A stretch of DNA of 64,000 nt. Origin: Clostridium_AM sp900759715 (GTDB lineage: Bacteria; Bacillota; Clostridia; Clostridiales; Clostridiaceae). Location: positions 1-64,000 of the forward strand of contig CAAEXF010000110.1 in assembly GCA_900759715.1 (NCBI GenBank), written 5' to 3'. The position numbers and the translations under genes were made by a program. The notes below the pieces were generated by a model. The model did no database searches. It worked only from the letters and a program-made list of their open reading frames with translations, and was not told where the DNA came from. Shown here piece after piece: positions 35,383-44,641 of the stretch. Each line of letters opens with the position of its first letter. Positions within the stretch are counted from its first letter, which is position 1.

Positions 35383-35828
35383 ATTTTTAACATCATTACT
35401 GGGTTACTACTACTAGATTAAAAATATTAGTATGATTGTTAGTTGTGAATGAATATGTTAAATCTTTTGCATTTTAATTGTAGCAAAGAATTTTTTATGT
35501 ATGAAAACTTTAGCATGAGAACTTCAATATGACATAAATGATGACAAATTTATTTCAAGTATAACAAAAATTATTCTTATTAAAAGTTTTATAATAATTA
35601 AATAATTATAAAAATAACGATTTATATAAAGGTAAGGTTTCAAAAAATGACCATAAATTTATAAATTCGCAAAAATGGTATGCTTATTATGTAAATTAAT
35701 GAAAAAAATTCATTTAAATATAAAATTATTGTGAAAATTTAACTTGATTTAGTGAATGATTCATGTTAAGATTTTATCGGAATAAGAAATATATATCATA
35801 ATACTTTTGTGGGGAGGTAAATCACGCA
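35383..35828. other. A/T-rich intergenic region before the permease gene
   Basis: 446 bases without a gene. I see no riboswitch, no strong hairpin and no repeat. A possible sigma-A promoter near the end could drive the permease, but no clear -35/-10 pair stands out. The permease ribosome site GGGGAGG is at 35811-35817. Confidence 0.5.
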
Positions 35829-37166
35829 ATGAGCAATAATGAATTAAAAAAAGAGATTGGTTTAGTACCCGCTCTTGCAATCGTTATCGGTATGGTTATA
35901 GGTGGAGGAGTATTCTTCAAACCTACAGCTGTATTTGGTGCAACAGGAGCGCCAGGATTGGGTATGACTGCATGGGTTTTAGGTGGAATTATTTCTATAG
36001 CAGGTGGTCTTACTGCTGCTGAGGTATCTGCAGCTATACCAAAAACAGGTGGTATGGTAGCATATCTAGAGGAAACATATGGTGATGTTTGGGGTTACCT
36101 TTTAGGATGGGCTCAAACAGTTATATATTTCCCAGCAAATATTGCAGCTCTTGGAATAATATTTGGTACTCAAGCTGCTACTCTACTAGGTTTAAGTGAT
36201 TCAATGATAATTCCAATAGCAATTATAACTATTATATTCCTTACATGTATGAATTCACTAGGATCAAAGACAGGTGGAGCTATTCAAACAGTTGCAACAG
36301 CAGGTAAATTAATACCTTTATTTGCAATCATAATAGTAGGACTTATAAAAGGTGATGGTGGAGTAGTTAGATTATTCCCAATGACTGCTGTTGGTCACCC
36401 AATTGGGACAAGCTTAGGATCAGCACTAGTTGCTACAATGTTCGCTTATGATGGATGGATAAACGTTGGAGCTATAGCTGGAGAAATGAAAAATCCTGCT
36501 AAAGACTTACCAAGAGCAATCATTGGTGGATTATCATTAGTTATGGCTGTTTATTTGTTAATAAACGTAGCTTACCTATTTGTATTACCAGCATCAGCAC
36601 TTGCAGCTACAAAGACACCAGCTGCAGACGTTGCAACAATAATCTTTGGACCATCAGGTGGAAAGATTATTACAATAGGTATACTAGTGTCAATATTTGG
36701 AGCAATCAATGGATATATATTAACAGGAATGAGAATTCCATATGCTATGGCGACTGAAAATAAACTACCATTTAGTAACTGGTTAGCAAAATTACACCCA
36801 ACATTTAAGACACCAATAAACAGTGGTATATTACTGGCTGTTATATCAATATTACTAGTATTCTCAGGAAAGTTTGATCAGTTAACTGACTTACTAATAT
36901 TCGTAATATGGTTGTTCTACGTTATGACATTCTATGCTGTGTTTGTTCTTAGAAAAAATCAACCAAATCTTCATAGACCATATAAAGTACCTCTATATCC
37001 TATAGTACCTGCTATAGCAATAATTGGAGGAGCTTATATAATATTAAATACTTTATTTACTCAACCTATGAACGCTGGAATAGGACTTATCCTTACATTA
37101 ATAGGATATCCTGTTTACAAGTCAAGAAAGAGTAAGTTTAAGAAAGCAGAAGATAATATTGCATAA
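35829..37166 (+). CDS. APC family amino acid permease
   Basis: A 445-residue membrane protein with about 12 helices. The first helix contains the APC signature GMVIGGGVFFKP with the unwound glycine-rich segment that binds the substrate backbone, and MFAYDGWINVGAIAGEMKNP near residue 205 is typical of the family. It resembles the amino acid/polyamine antiporter group, but the substrate cannot be fixed from sequence. GGGGAGG lies about 12 bases upstream of the ATG. It forms a single-gene unit with its own terminator. Confidence 0.9.
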   Translation: MSNNELKKEIGLVPALAIVIGMVIGGGVFFKPTAVFGATGAPGLGMTAWVLGGIISIAGGLTAAEVSAAIPKTGGMVAYLEETYGDVWGYLLGWAQTVIYFPANIAALGIIFGTQAATLLGLSDSMIIPIAIITIIFLTCMNSLGSKTGGAIQTVATAGKLIPLFAIIIVGLIKGDGGVVRLFPMTAVGHPIGTSLGSALVATMFAYDGWINVGAIAGEMKNPAKDLPRAIIGGLSLVMAVYLLINVAYLFVLPASALAATKTPAADVATIIFGPSGGKIITIGILVSIFGAINGYILTGMRIPYAMATENKLPFSNWLAKLHPTFKTPINSGILLAVISILLVFSGKFDQLTDLLIFVIWLFYVMTFYAVFVLRKNQPNLHRPYKVPLYPIVPAIAIIGGAYIILNTLFTQPMNAGIGLILTLIGYPVYKSRKSKFKKAEDNIA

Positions 37167-37186
37167 AATGTAATATATGAAAGTTA

Positions 37187-37234
37187 GACTTATGTGAAAA
37201 TAACACTAATTATTTTCACATAGGTCTTTTTTTA
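37187..37234 (+). terminator. Terminator of the permease gene
   Basis: A 16-bp stem (37187-37202 with 37211-37226) with one G-U pair, followed by a run of seven T. Confidence 0.88.
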
Positions 37235-37366
37235 TAAATAGAATAAATAAAGTTTTTAAACATATCACCAGTTCGGAGAATATCTCTTTGCATAGGTTAA
37301 ATTTTTCCTTTAAATACTTGTACATAAAAAATTAAAAAAATGTACATAACTTATCTTGGAAAACAC

Positions 37367-37395
37367 TTGAAAAAAACGAATTAATATCATATAAT
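37367..37395 (+). promoter_or_regulatory. Promoter of the rubrerythrin gene
   Basis: TTGAAA (37367-37372) and TATAAT (37390-37395) are 17 bases apart, a near-consensus sigma-A promoter with an untranslated leader of roughly 70 bases. The overlapping A/T-rich sequence could hold a PerR site, but none is clear. Confidence 0.75.
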
Positions 37396-37473
37396 AGTAA
37401 TTGTTGATGATATTTTAATGTTTATAAATAAAAACCTATATATAAATTATGATTAGATGGGGAGGAAATATTA

Positions 37474-38019
37474 ATGAAAAAATTTGTTTGTACAATATGT
37501 GGATACGTTCATGAAGGAGAAATGGCTCCAGAAAAGTGCCCTCAATGTAAGGCTCCAAGAGAAAAATTTATAGAAAAAGTAGAAGGACAAATGAGTTGGG
37601 CTGATGAGCATAAAGTTGGAGTTGCTGAAGGAGTAGATCAAGCAGTAGTAGAAGGGCTAAGAGCTAACTTTACAGGTGAATGTACAGAAGTGGGAATGTA
37701 CTTAGCTATGAGCCGTCAAGCTGAAAGAGAAGGATACCCTGAAATAGCAGAAGCATATAAGAGAATAGCTTTTGAAGAAGCAGAACATGCTGCAAAATTT
37801 GCAGAATTACTTGGTGAAGTAGTAACTGCTGATACAAAGAAGAACTTACAAATGAGAGTTGAAGCAGAACATGGAGCTTGCCAAGGTAAAAAAGACTTAG
37901 CTACTTTAGCTAAAAAGTTAAACTATGATGCAATTCATGATACAGTACATGAAATGTGCAAAGATGAAGCTAGACATGGATGTGCATTTAAAGGATTATT
38001 AGATAGATACTTTAAATAA
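37474..38019 (+). CDS. Reverse rubrerythrin
   Basis: A 181-residue peroxide reductase with domains in the reverse order: an N-terminal rubredoxin-like iron site (CTIC at 6-9 and CPQC near 22) and then the four-helix diiron domain from about 50. The diiron ligands are visible in EGxx-type motifs: FTGECTEVGMY, FEEAEHAAKF, RVEAEHGACQ and CKDEARHG. In clostridia these proteins detoxify hydrogen peroxide and oxygen and are strongly induced when PerR is relieved. GGGGAGG precedes the ATG. perR lies 3.8 kb upstream. Confidence 0.93.
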   Translation: MKKFVCTICGYVHEGEMAPEKCPQCKAPREKFIEKVEGQMSWADEHKVGVAEGVDQAVVEGLRANFTGECTEVGMYLAMSRQAEREGYPEIAEAYKRIAFEEAEHAAKFAELLGEVVTADTKKNLQMRVEAEHGACQGKKDLATLAKKLNYDAIHDTVHEMCKDEARHGCAFKGLLDRYFK

Positions 38020-38029
38020 AAATAAAAGG

Positions 38030-38060
38030 GGATACCTCTGACTAGAGGTATCCATTTTTT
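38030..38060 (+). terminator. Terminator of the rubrerythrin gene
   Basis: A perfect 10-bp stem (GGATACCTCT with AGAGGTATCC) with a four-base loop, followed by TTTTTT. Confidence 0.9.
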
Positions 38061-38075
38061 ATATAGAAAAACTAG

Positions 38076-38117
38076 CTTAAAAGTTAACATATCCGGTTGT
38101 ATAAGTTAACTTTTAAG
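38076..38117. other. Inverted repeat at the 3' end of the AraC gene
   Basis: CTTAAAAGTTAAC (38076-38088) and GTTAACTTTTAAG (38105-38117) form a perfect 13-bp inverted repeat that includes the stop codon of the minus-strand gene. T-rich sequence follows in the minus direction only weakly. It may be the gene's terminator. The same AAAGTTAACTTT word recurs upstream of the gene at 40476. Confidence 0.55.
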
Positions 38118-40455
38118 TAGATTTATAAGTGTTTCTATAATGATTAGGTGAAATACCATAATTCTTTTTAAAGGCAGTATAAAAGTAATTAGTATTGTTA
38201 AAACCAACAGCGGTAGATATCTCAGATACTGTTAAATCAGTAGTCTCAAGAAGAAGTTTAGCTTTATTAAATCTAACTTCAGAAATATAAATAGATAGAG
38301 ATTTATTTACCGTATTTTTAAAGATAGTTCTAAGATAATTTGATGAAATATTTACATGGTCTGCAATACTCTCAGGTGATATAGACGAATTAGGGTAATT
38401 TTCGTCTATATAATTAGTAACAACTTTAACAATAGTATTTACTCTATTTAACTTCTTTTCATTAAACTGAGCTACACAATTTGAATAAAGGTTCATAAAC
38501 CATGCTTTAACTTCATTTAAGGTCTCTAGTTTATCTAGGTTATCCAAAAAGTTTTTTAGACTTATGTTTCTAGTTTCATTATTTACCTTATAGAGGGTAT
38601 CTACTAGCTTTTTTGAATGTAAAGCCAGTTGCGATATGCTAAGAAGCATATTGCTATAAGAATAGGTACTAATCTTATTAAGCAATTTATCCAGTTCGGT
38701 TTCTATATTTTTTATATTACCTAGTTTTATAGCATTAAATAAGGAACTTTCTAAATCTTCGTCGTAGAAATAGTCATTATTAATATCAGGGTTTATTTTA
38801 TCATAATATAGAATAGAGTTTGTGCCATATTTTAGTCTATAATTCACACAGTCAACAGCAAGTTTACATGAAGATGATATTTGCGATAAATTATAAGCAT
38901 AAGAGCCAATACCAGATGAAAGTGAAACATTAAAATATGATAAAACATAATTTTGAATTTCAGCAACAATATTTATAATTAAATCTAAGTCTTCTTGGCT
39001 TGACTCTTTTGAAATGCTTAAAATTAATGCTATTAAATTACCATTTATATTAAGGCACTCGTTACTATAGTATTTTGAAGAAACATCACTACATATGTTA
39101 CATATGCCAAATCGTACTAACTGCCTATCTCTATTAGAAAATCTCGAATAAAAATGTTTAATTCTATCTATTTTAAACACGATAACTATATTCCCATTTT
39201 CAGATATATTAATATTTAGCTCTTCAAATTTTGTTTTTATGTCTTTGAAATTTACCACTGTATTTAATAATATACTTTTTAACAACTGTTTTTTGATAAA
39301 GTTGGTATCTTCAATAGAAAGTTTTTTCAAGCTTAACTTTTCATTAAGAATATTATCAATAGCTAGTGATAAAAAATCAAACTCATTAGACTTATTGTAA
39401 TTTTGAAGGTCATTGTTAATAGGTGCTTTACTCTTAACTTGTTTAACAATTCTATCTATAGGAGAATATATTCTCACAGACATTAAATATGAACAGGCAG
39501 CTCCTATAATAAATATTGTTATAAATATTACTATAATCAAATGAATCATTTTATTTATACTTCCAAGAAAAGTATTATATGGAGTAATGGTAATAAACTT
39601 TAAACCCATTCTTTCTAGGGTTGTGTAAGTAATAACACAAGGTTTTCCATCTATATCACATAAGAAATTTCCGTTTAGATCTTTTCTTTCTAATATTTTC
39701 TTTACATATTCACTTTGAGATATATTTTTTAAAAACAATCCAGAACTTGAGTGAAGTACTATATTACCCTTACTATCAATGGCAAATAAATCACATCCAT
39801 TTTCCGAAATAGTTTTGAAATATTTTTCAACTTCATCAGCATCTAAGTTTATAATTATAGCACCATCAGGTAAATTGTTTTTTGGATTTTTACTATTGCT
39901 AAGAAAAATTGACAAAACATTCTTTTTATAGTTTGAATTATATTCTGAGGATAGATTTATTCTCCTTGGAATTAAGTTAGAAGAAAATGTTTCAGAAGAA
40001 TTTTTCAATATATCTATGATTTCATGATCATAAAAACTATCAGATTTTTGTTCGCCACTTATAGATGTGTAAATCTTCCCATTGTTGTTATTGTAAATGT
40101 ATATTGAATAAATAGATGGAATTGAAGAAGTTAGTTGCATAATTTTAGGATTCGCAACCTCTGTAATATTTTCATTTTTGTTTAAATACATCAAATTATA
40201 AATATCTTGATTCAAATATAATTGATATGAAAATAGCTTGGCCCAGTTTAATGTATAATTCGTATAGTATGATGCTTGCTCTAATATTTTTTGAGAAGAT
40301 GATATAGAGTTCTCTATAATTTGACGTTTGTAACCGCTATATATAGCTAAAGTAGTTACGAATAATATTACAGAAGTAAGCATTATGTATGACAGTAATA
40401 GTCTTATAAATGTACTTTTAAAATTAATTTTTTTATTTAATGCAAACATTTTCAT
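38113..40455 (-). CDS. Transmembrane AraC-family transcriptional regulator
   Basis: A 780-residue one-component regulator. Two membrane helices at about 16-38 and 297-320 flank an extracellular sensor domain of about 260 residues. A HAMP-like segment (RIYSPIDRIVKQVKS) follows, then a middle domain, and a C-terminal AraC pair of helix-turn-helix motifs at about 675-775 (SPESIADHVNISSNYLRTIF; TVSEISTAVGFNNTNYFYTAF). This class usually senses an extracellular sugar or its binding protein and activates a neighbouring transport operon. It is divergent from the inositol locus, so it is the probable regulator of that locus. The start is supported by AAGGAG. Confidence 0.9.
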   Translation of the reverse strand: MKMFALNKKINFKSTFIRLLLSYIMLTSVILFVTTLAIYSGYKRQIIENSISSSQKILEQASYYTNYTLNWAKLFSYQLYLNQDIYNLMYLNKNENITEVANPKIMQLTSSIPSIYSIYIYNNNNGKIYTSISGEQKSDSFYDHEIIDILKNSSETFSSNLIPRRINLSSEYNSNYKKNVLSIFLSNSKNPKNNLPDGAIIINLDADEVEKYFKTISENGCDLFAIDSKGNIVLHSSSGLFLKNISQSEYVKKILERKDLNGNFLCDIDGKPCVITYTTLERMGLKFITITPYNTFLGSINKMIHLIIVIFITIFIIGAACSYLMSVRIYSPIDRIVKQVKSKAPINNDLQNYNKSNEFDFLSLAIDNILNEKLSLKKLSIEDTNFIKKQLLKSILLNTVVNFKDIKTKFEELNINISENGNIVIVFKIDRIKHFYSRFSNRDRQLVRFGICNICSDVSSKYYSNECLNINGNLIALILSISKESSQEDLDLIINIVAEIQNYVLSYFNVSLSSGIGSYAYNLSQISSSCKLAVDCVNYRLKYGTNSILYYDKINPDINNDYFYDEDLESSLFNAIKLGNIKNIETELDKLLNKISTYSYSNMLLSISQLALHSKKLVDTLYKVNNETRNISLKNFLDNLDKLETLNEVKAWFMNLYSNCVAQFNEKKLNRVNTIVKVVTNYIDENYPNSSISPESIADHVNISSNYLRTIFKNTVNKSLSIYISEVRFNKAKLLLETTDLTVSEISTAVGFNNTNYFYTAFKKNYGISPNHYRNTYKST

Positions 40456-40972
40456 ATATACATCTCCTTAGTATAAAAGTTAACTTTAAAAATACAACCA
40501 TATGTGCTTAGTTTTAAATAAAGTGTTAAAAATGAAAGGTATTTTCTAGATTATAACAACATATATGGAAAATTAAGTAATAAAACTGATCAGTCCTAAT
40601 GTGACATAAAACAAAGTAACTAAAAATATTTGAAGTAACAATATTTTTAAAAAGTAAACAAATAGTAAAAAATTATAGTTTTGAAAATTTAGAATTTACT
40701 TTATTATTTAAATATGCCAAAGCAAATGATGAAAAATTCAGATAATATGCAATATTTAAATTATACATTATTTTTATAAATAAATATAGTACTTATACGC
40801 TTGGCAAAAATATCTTTATATTTTTAACTTTAATATTAAAAAATCTCTTTATATTAAATAGTACAAAATAATATTACATAAAAATTAAATTCTAATGAGA
40901 GGAGGATAGAATTTAATAATAAATATCAAATAGGTGTGGTTCAAATTTTAATAAAATTAAGGGGGAAAATTG
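40456..40972. other. Divergent control region of the inositol locus
   Basis: 517 bases, very A/T-rich, between the AraC gene and the transport operon. A perfect palindrome AAAGTTAACTTT is at 40476-40487. A direct repeat of the form AAAGTAAC / GAAGTAAC lies near 40614-40640. A possible -35 TTGGCA at 40801 has no good -10. I see no riboswitch. AraC-type half-sites are probably here but cannot be defined from one sequence. Confidence 0.5.
40476..40487. promoter_or_regulatory. Palindrome AAAGTTAACTTT near the AraC start
   Basis: A 12-bp palindrome lying 20 bases before the AraC start codon, just outside its ribosome site. It is a candidate operator or leader hairpin; see the related inverted repeat at 38076-38117. 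Confidence 0.35.
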
Positions 40973-41962
40973 ATGAAGAGATATGGAAAGTTGTTAAGTG
41001 CTCTTGCTATTACGGCAGTAATGTCATCATTGTTTGTTGGATGTGGAAATAAGTCAACAGGTGAAAGTCAAGAAGCATCTAATAAGAAAGATGGAAAGCC
41101 TACTATATCTGTTGTTTTAAAAGCTGTAAACAGTGACTATTGGAAGATAGTACAAGCAGGTGCAAAGGATGCTGGTAAAGAATTAGGAGTAGATGTACAA
41201 GTACTTGGTCCAAATGATGAAACTGACATCGCAGGGCAAACTTCTTTAATGGAAGATCAAATAGTTAAGAAAGTTTCCGTTTTAGTTGTAGCACCATCAC
41301 AACCTAGTGCTGCACTAGCTACTTTTGATAAGGCGGATGCTGCTAAAATTCCTGTTATTCTTATAGACACAGATGCTAAATGGGATAAGAAAAAAGCCTT
41401 TGTTGGAACAGGAAACTTAGCTGGTGGACAGCTTGGTGGTAAGTACTTAGCAGAAAAGGTTGGTAAAGGAGCAGAAGTTGTTATTATAAGAGGAGCTTTA
41501 GGAGATGCAACTCATGATGAACGTGTAAATGGTGCTAAGCAAGAATTAGAAGCTGCTGGTGTTAAAGTTGTAGAAATTCAGCCAGCTAACAGTGATAGAA
41601 ACAAAGCTATGTCAGTAATGGAAAACCTTCTACAAACTCATCCAAATGTAAAAGGTGTTTTCTGTTCAAATGATGAAATGGCACTAGGAGCTCTAAGAGC
41701 AATTAAACAAGCTAATAAAACAAATGTTGCTGTAGTTGGATTTGACGGTTCACCAGATGCTATGAAATCAATAAAAGCTGGAGAGCTTACAGCTTCAGTA
41801 GCACAAAGTCCATATAATATAGGTAAATTAGGGGTAGAAACTGCAGTTAAGGCTGCTAAAGGTGAAAACGTTGACAAGAGAGTCGATACTGGTACAAAGA
41901 TGATAACTAAAGAAAATGTAGATCAGGCTCAAGCTGAGTTAGATAAAATACTTAAAAAATAA
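40973..41962 (+). CDS. Sugar (probably inositol) ABC transporter, substrate-binding lipoprotein
   Basis: A 329-residue type I binding protein of the RbsB kind. The signal peptide ends in lipobox FVGC near residue 24. The mature protein shows VVLKAVNSDYWKIVQAGAKD, VLVVAPSQPSAA, GTGNLAGGQLGG, and the hinge segments FCSNDEMALGALRA and VVGFDGSPDA. Its operon encodes inositol catabolic enzymes, so inositol is the expected substrate, though family members bind many sugars. The ATG at 40973 follows GGGGG. A stable hairpin after the stop separates it from the ATPase gene and would raise its expression relative to the rest. Confidence 0.9.
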   Translation: MKRYGKLLSALAITAVMSSLFVGCGNKSTGESQEASNKKDGKPTISVVLKAVNSDYWKIVQAGAKDAGKELGVDVQVLGPNDETDIAGQTSLMEDQIVKKVSVLVVAPSQPSAALATFDKADAAKIPVILIDTDAKWDKKKAFVGTGNLAGGQLGGKYLAEKVGKGAEVVIIRGALGDATHDERVNGAKQELEAAGVKVVEIQPANSDRNKAMSVMENLLQTHPNVKGVFCSNDEMALGALRAIKQANKTNVAVVGFDGSPDAMKSIKAGELTASVAQSPYNIGKLGVETAVKAAKGENVDKRVDTGTKMITKENVDQAQAELDKILKK

Positions 41963-41986
41963 CTTTTATTATATAAGTATTAAAAT

Positions 41987-42021
41987 GTGGACCCGACTAA
42001 CTTAAAATACGTTGGGTTCAC
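41987..42021 (+). other. Intra-operon hairpin after the binding-protein gene
   Basis: GTGGACCCGAC pairs with GTTGGGTTCAC (11 pairs, three G-U) with a 13-base loop and no T run. This is the usual type of 3'-stabilising or partial-terminator hairpin that lets the binding protein be made in excess. Confidence 0.65.
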
Positions 42022-42075
42022 AAAATTAAAAAATGTAAATATTATAGCTAATTGGAAATAGAGGTGAGTTGTATA

Positions 42076-43563
42076 ATGAAACAGCCTATTATTGAATTAA
42101 AAGGCGTTTCCAAGATATTTCCTGGGGTTAGAGCATTAAATTCAATAGATTTAGATGTGTATCCAGGTGAAGTACTCGGATTAGTAGGAGAAAATGGAGC
42201 AGGTAAGTCTACGCTAATTAAAATTTTAACAGGTGCTCATAGAAATGATGAGGGGAAAATATTTGTTGAAGGTAAAGAAACGGTTATTGATGGACCTAAA
42301 CATGCTATGAACTTAGGAATAACAGCTATATATCAAGAACTAAACATTGTTAAACAACTTACAGTTGCAGAAAATGTTTTTTTAGGTAGAGAAATTAAAA
42401 AAGGCAAGTTACTTGATAGAACACACATGATAGAAAGGGCTTCTGAGTTATTAAAGGATTTAGGACAAGAAATTAACCCAAAGTTACCTATAAATATGTT
42501 AGGTGTGGGACAACAACAGATGGTTGAAATAGCAAAAGCTTTAAGTGTAAAGACAAAAGTATTAATAATGGATGAGCCCACAGCGAGTTTAAGTAATAGA
42601 GAAGTTAAAGAGTTGTTAAGAACTGTAAAAAGTTTAAGAGATAAGGGTATAGGGATAGTATATATTTCACACAGACTTGAAGAAATTTTAGAAATATGCG
42701 ATAGAGTTACAGTTATGAGAGATGGGGAAAAGGTTAAGACTTTAGAGAAAAAAGAAGTTACGACAGATATTCTAATAAAATTAATGGTTGGAAGAGATTT
42801 GGAAGAACAATTTCCTAAAATAGAAACTAAACTAGGTGAAGAAGCGCTAAGAGTTGAGGGTTTAAGTAAAAATGGTGTGTTTGAAAACATTACTTTTGGT
42901 GTAAAAAGAGGAGAAATCCTTGGATTGGCAGGTCTTGTAGGAGCTGGGAGAACTGAAGTTATGAGAGTCATTTTTGGAGCAGATCCTAAAGACGCTGGAG
43001 ATATATTTGTGCACGGCAAAAAGGTTAAAATAAAATCCCCTAGAGATGCGATGAATAATAAAATAGCATTTTTAACTGAGGATAGAAAAGGACAGGGGTT
43101 AATCATTGACAATACAGTAGCATTTAATATGAATATTTCATCTTTTAATAAAATAAAAAATGGATTACTTTTGAGTGCAAGCAAATCTAAACAAAGATGT
43201 GCTGAAAATATCAAAAAATTGAATATAAATCCTCCGCTGGATAACTTTATAGTAAGACAGTTTAGCGGCGGAAATCAGCAAAAAGTAGTTATAGCTAAGT
43301 GGTTAAATACAGATGCAGATATATATATTTTTGATGAACCAACAAGAGGTATAGACGTAGGAGCTAAAGTTGAAGTTTATAATGTTATGAATGAACTTGT
43401 AGCTAAAGGAGCAGCAATAATAATGATTTCTTCAGAAATGCCAGAAGTATTAGGTATGAGCGATAGAATTATTGTTATGCATGAGGGAAAGATTACAGGT
43501 GAATTTAACAGAAAAGAGGCTAATCAAGAAAATATTATGAAAGCGGCTTCGGGAGGGATATAG
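42076..43563 (+). CDS. Sugar ABC transporter, ATP-binding protein (two ABC domains)
   Basis: A 495-residue RbsA/MglA-type ATPase with two nucleotide-binding domains in tandem. The first has Walker A GENGAGKST near residue 40 and a degenerate signature LGVGQQQ near 141. The second keeps FSGGNQQKVVIAKWL near 396 but has a degenerate Walker A (GLVGAGRTE near 288), which is normal for the class. Energises inositol import with the neighbours. The ATG at 42076 follows GAGGTGAG; an earlier start lacks an SD. Confidence 0.95.
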   Translation: MKQPIIELKGVSKIFPGVRALNSIDLDVYPGEVLGLVGENGAGKSTLIKILTGAHRNDEGKIFVEGKETVIDGPKHAMNLGITAIYQELNIVKQLTVAENVFLGREIKKGKLLDRTHMIERASELLKDLGQEINPKLPINMLGVGQQQMVEIAKALSVKTKVLIMDEPTASLSNREVKELLRTVKSLRDKGIGIVYISHRLEEILEICDRVTVMRDGEKVKTLEKKEVTTDILIKLMVGRDLEEQFPKIETKLGEEALRVEGLSKNGVFENITFGVKRGEILGLAGLVGAGRTEVMRVIFGADPKDAGDIFVHGKKVKIKSPRDAMNNKIAFLTEDRKGQGLIIDNTVAFNMNISSFNKIKNGLLLSASKSKQRCAENIKKLNINPPLDNFIVRQFSGGNQQKVVIAKWLNTDADIYIFDEPTRGIDVGAKVEVYNVMNELVAKGAAIIMISSEMPEVLGMSDRIIVMHEGKITGEFNRKEANQENIMKAASGGI

Positions 43564-43566
43564 TAA

Positions 43567-44607
43567 ATGGAACAAACAAACAAAAAAGCAAGGTTTGATT
43601 TAAACGAAGATAAATCTTTAAAAAGTATATTATCTAAGCTTGGCCCTTTATTAGGCTTGTTAATACTTTGTGTTGTTTTAAGTTTTGCGTCAGATCAGTT
43701 TTTTACCTTTAAAAACATAATGAATATAGCAAATCAGTCAGCAATAAACAGCTTAATTTCTGTTGGTATGTTACTTACTATAATAACAGCGGGTATCGAC
43801 CTTTCTGTTGGTTCAATGTTGGCTTTATCTATATGCGTAATGGGAGTTGCTATAACAAAGTGGAATATGTCCCCTATGCTAGCTCTTCCACTATGCTTAT
43901 CAGTTGGTGCTTTTCTAGGATTTCTCAATGGAATTATGCTTACTAAACTAAAATTACCACATCCATTCATATCAACATTAGCTATGAAAAATGTGGCAAG
44001 AGGTTTAGCTCTTATAGTTACAGCAGCTTCTCCAATATCAGGTTTCTCTAAATCAGTTCAATTTTTAGGGTCAGAAAAAATAGGAGCGATACCAGTAAGT
44101 TTCATTTTAGTTTTAGTTGTATTTGTAATTTTCCATATATTCTTAACTAGAACAGCTCAAGGTAGATATATATATGCAGTTGGTGGTAATCAAGAAGCTG
44201 CAAAGTTATCTGGTGTTAATGTGCATAGAACATTAATACTAGTTTATACGATATGTGGTTTTATGGCAGCACTATGTGGAATAGTTTTAGTAGGAAGAGT
44301 TAATGCAGCATTTCCACTAGCGGGTTTAGACTACGATGCAGATGCTATCGCTGCTTGTATAATAGGTGGAGCATCCTTTATGGGTGGATCTGGTACAGTA
44401 TGGGGAACGTTAATAGGAGCTATGATTATGGCTGTACTTAGAAATGGATTAAATCTTCTAAGCGTACCAGCAGATATACAAACTGTTGCAATAGGATTAG
44501 TTATAATAGGTGCCGTTTATATAGATGTTTTAAGAACTCAAGCTCAAAAGAAAGCTAAAATAGCGCCAGTTACAAACACAAATAATACAACAAGTGCTAA
44601 CGCATAA
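43567..44607 (+). CDS. Sugar ABC transporter permease
   Basis: A 346-residue RbsC-type membrane protein with about eight to ten helices and the family signature GIDLSVGSMLALS near residue 76, with the ATPase-contacting loop near SGVNVHRTLI. The start is three bases after the ATPase stop, so they are translated together. The C-terminus ends in an Asn/Thr-rich tail. Confidence 0.95.
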   Translation: MEQTNKKARFDLNEDKSLKSILSKLGPLLGLLILCVVLSFASDQFFTFKNIMNIANQSAINSLISVGMLLTIITAGIDLSVGSMLALSICVMGVAITKWNMSPMLALPLCLSVGAFLGFLNGIMLTKLKLPHPFISTLAMKNVARGLALIVTAASPISGFSKSVQFLGSEKIGAIPVSFILVLVVFVIFHIFLTRTAQGRYIYAVGGNQEAAKLSGVNVHRTLILVYTICGFMAALCGIVLVGRVNAAFPLAGLDYDADAIAACIIGGASFMGGSGTVWGTLIGAMIMAVLRNGLNLLSVPADIQTVAIGLVIIGAVYIDVLRTQAQKKAKIAPVTNTNNTTSANA

Positions 44608-44641
44608 AAAATAAAATTTATAGTACAGACAGGAGGAAATA

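Noticed and set aside
42333..43214. A 293-residue open frame on the minus strand
   Set aside because: It lies wholly opposite the ABC ATPase gene, has no ribosome site and no recognisable family; A/T-rich codon bias keeps the complementary frame open.
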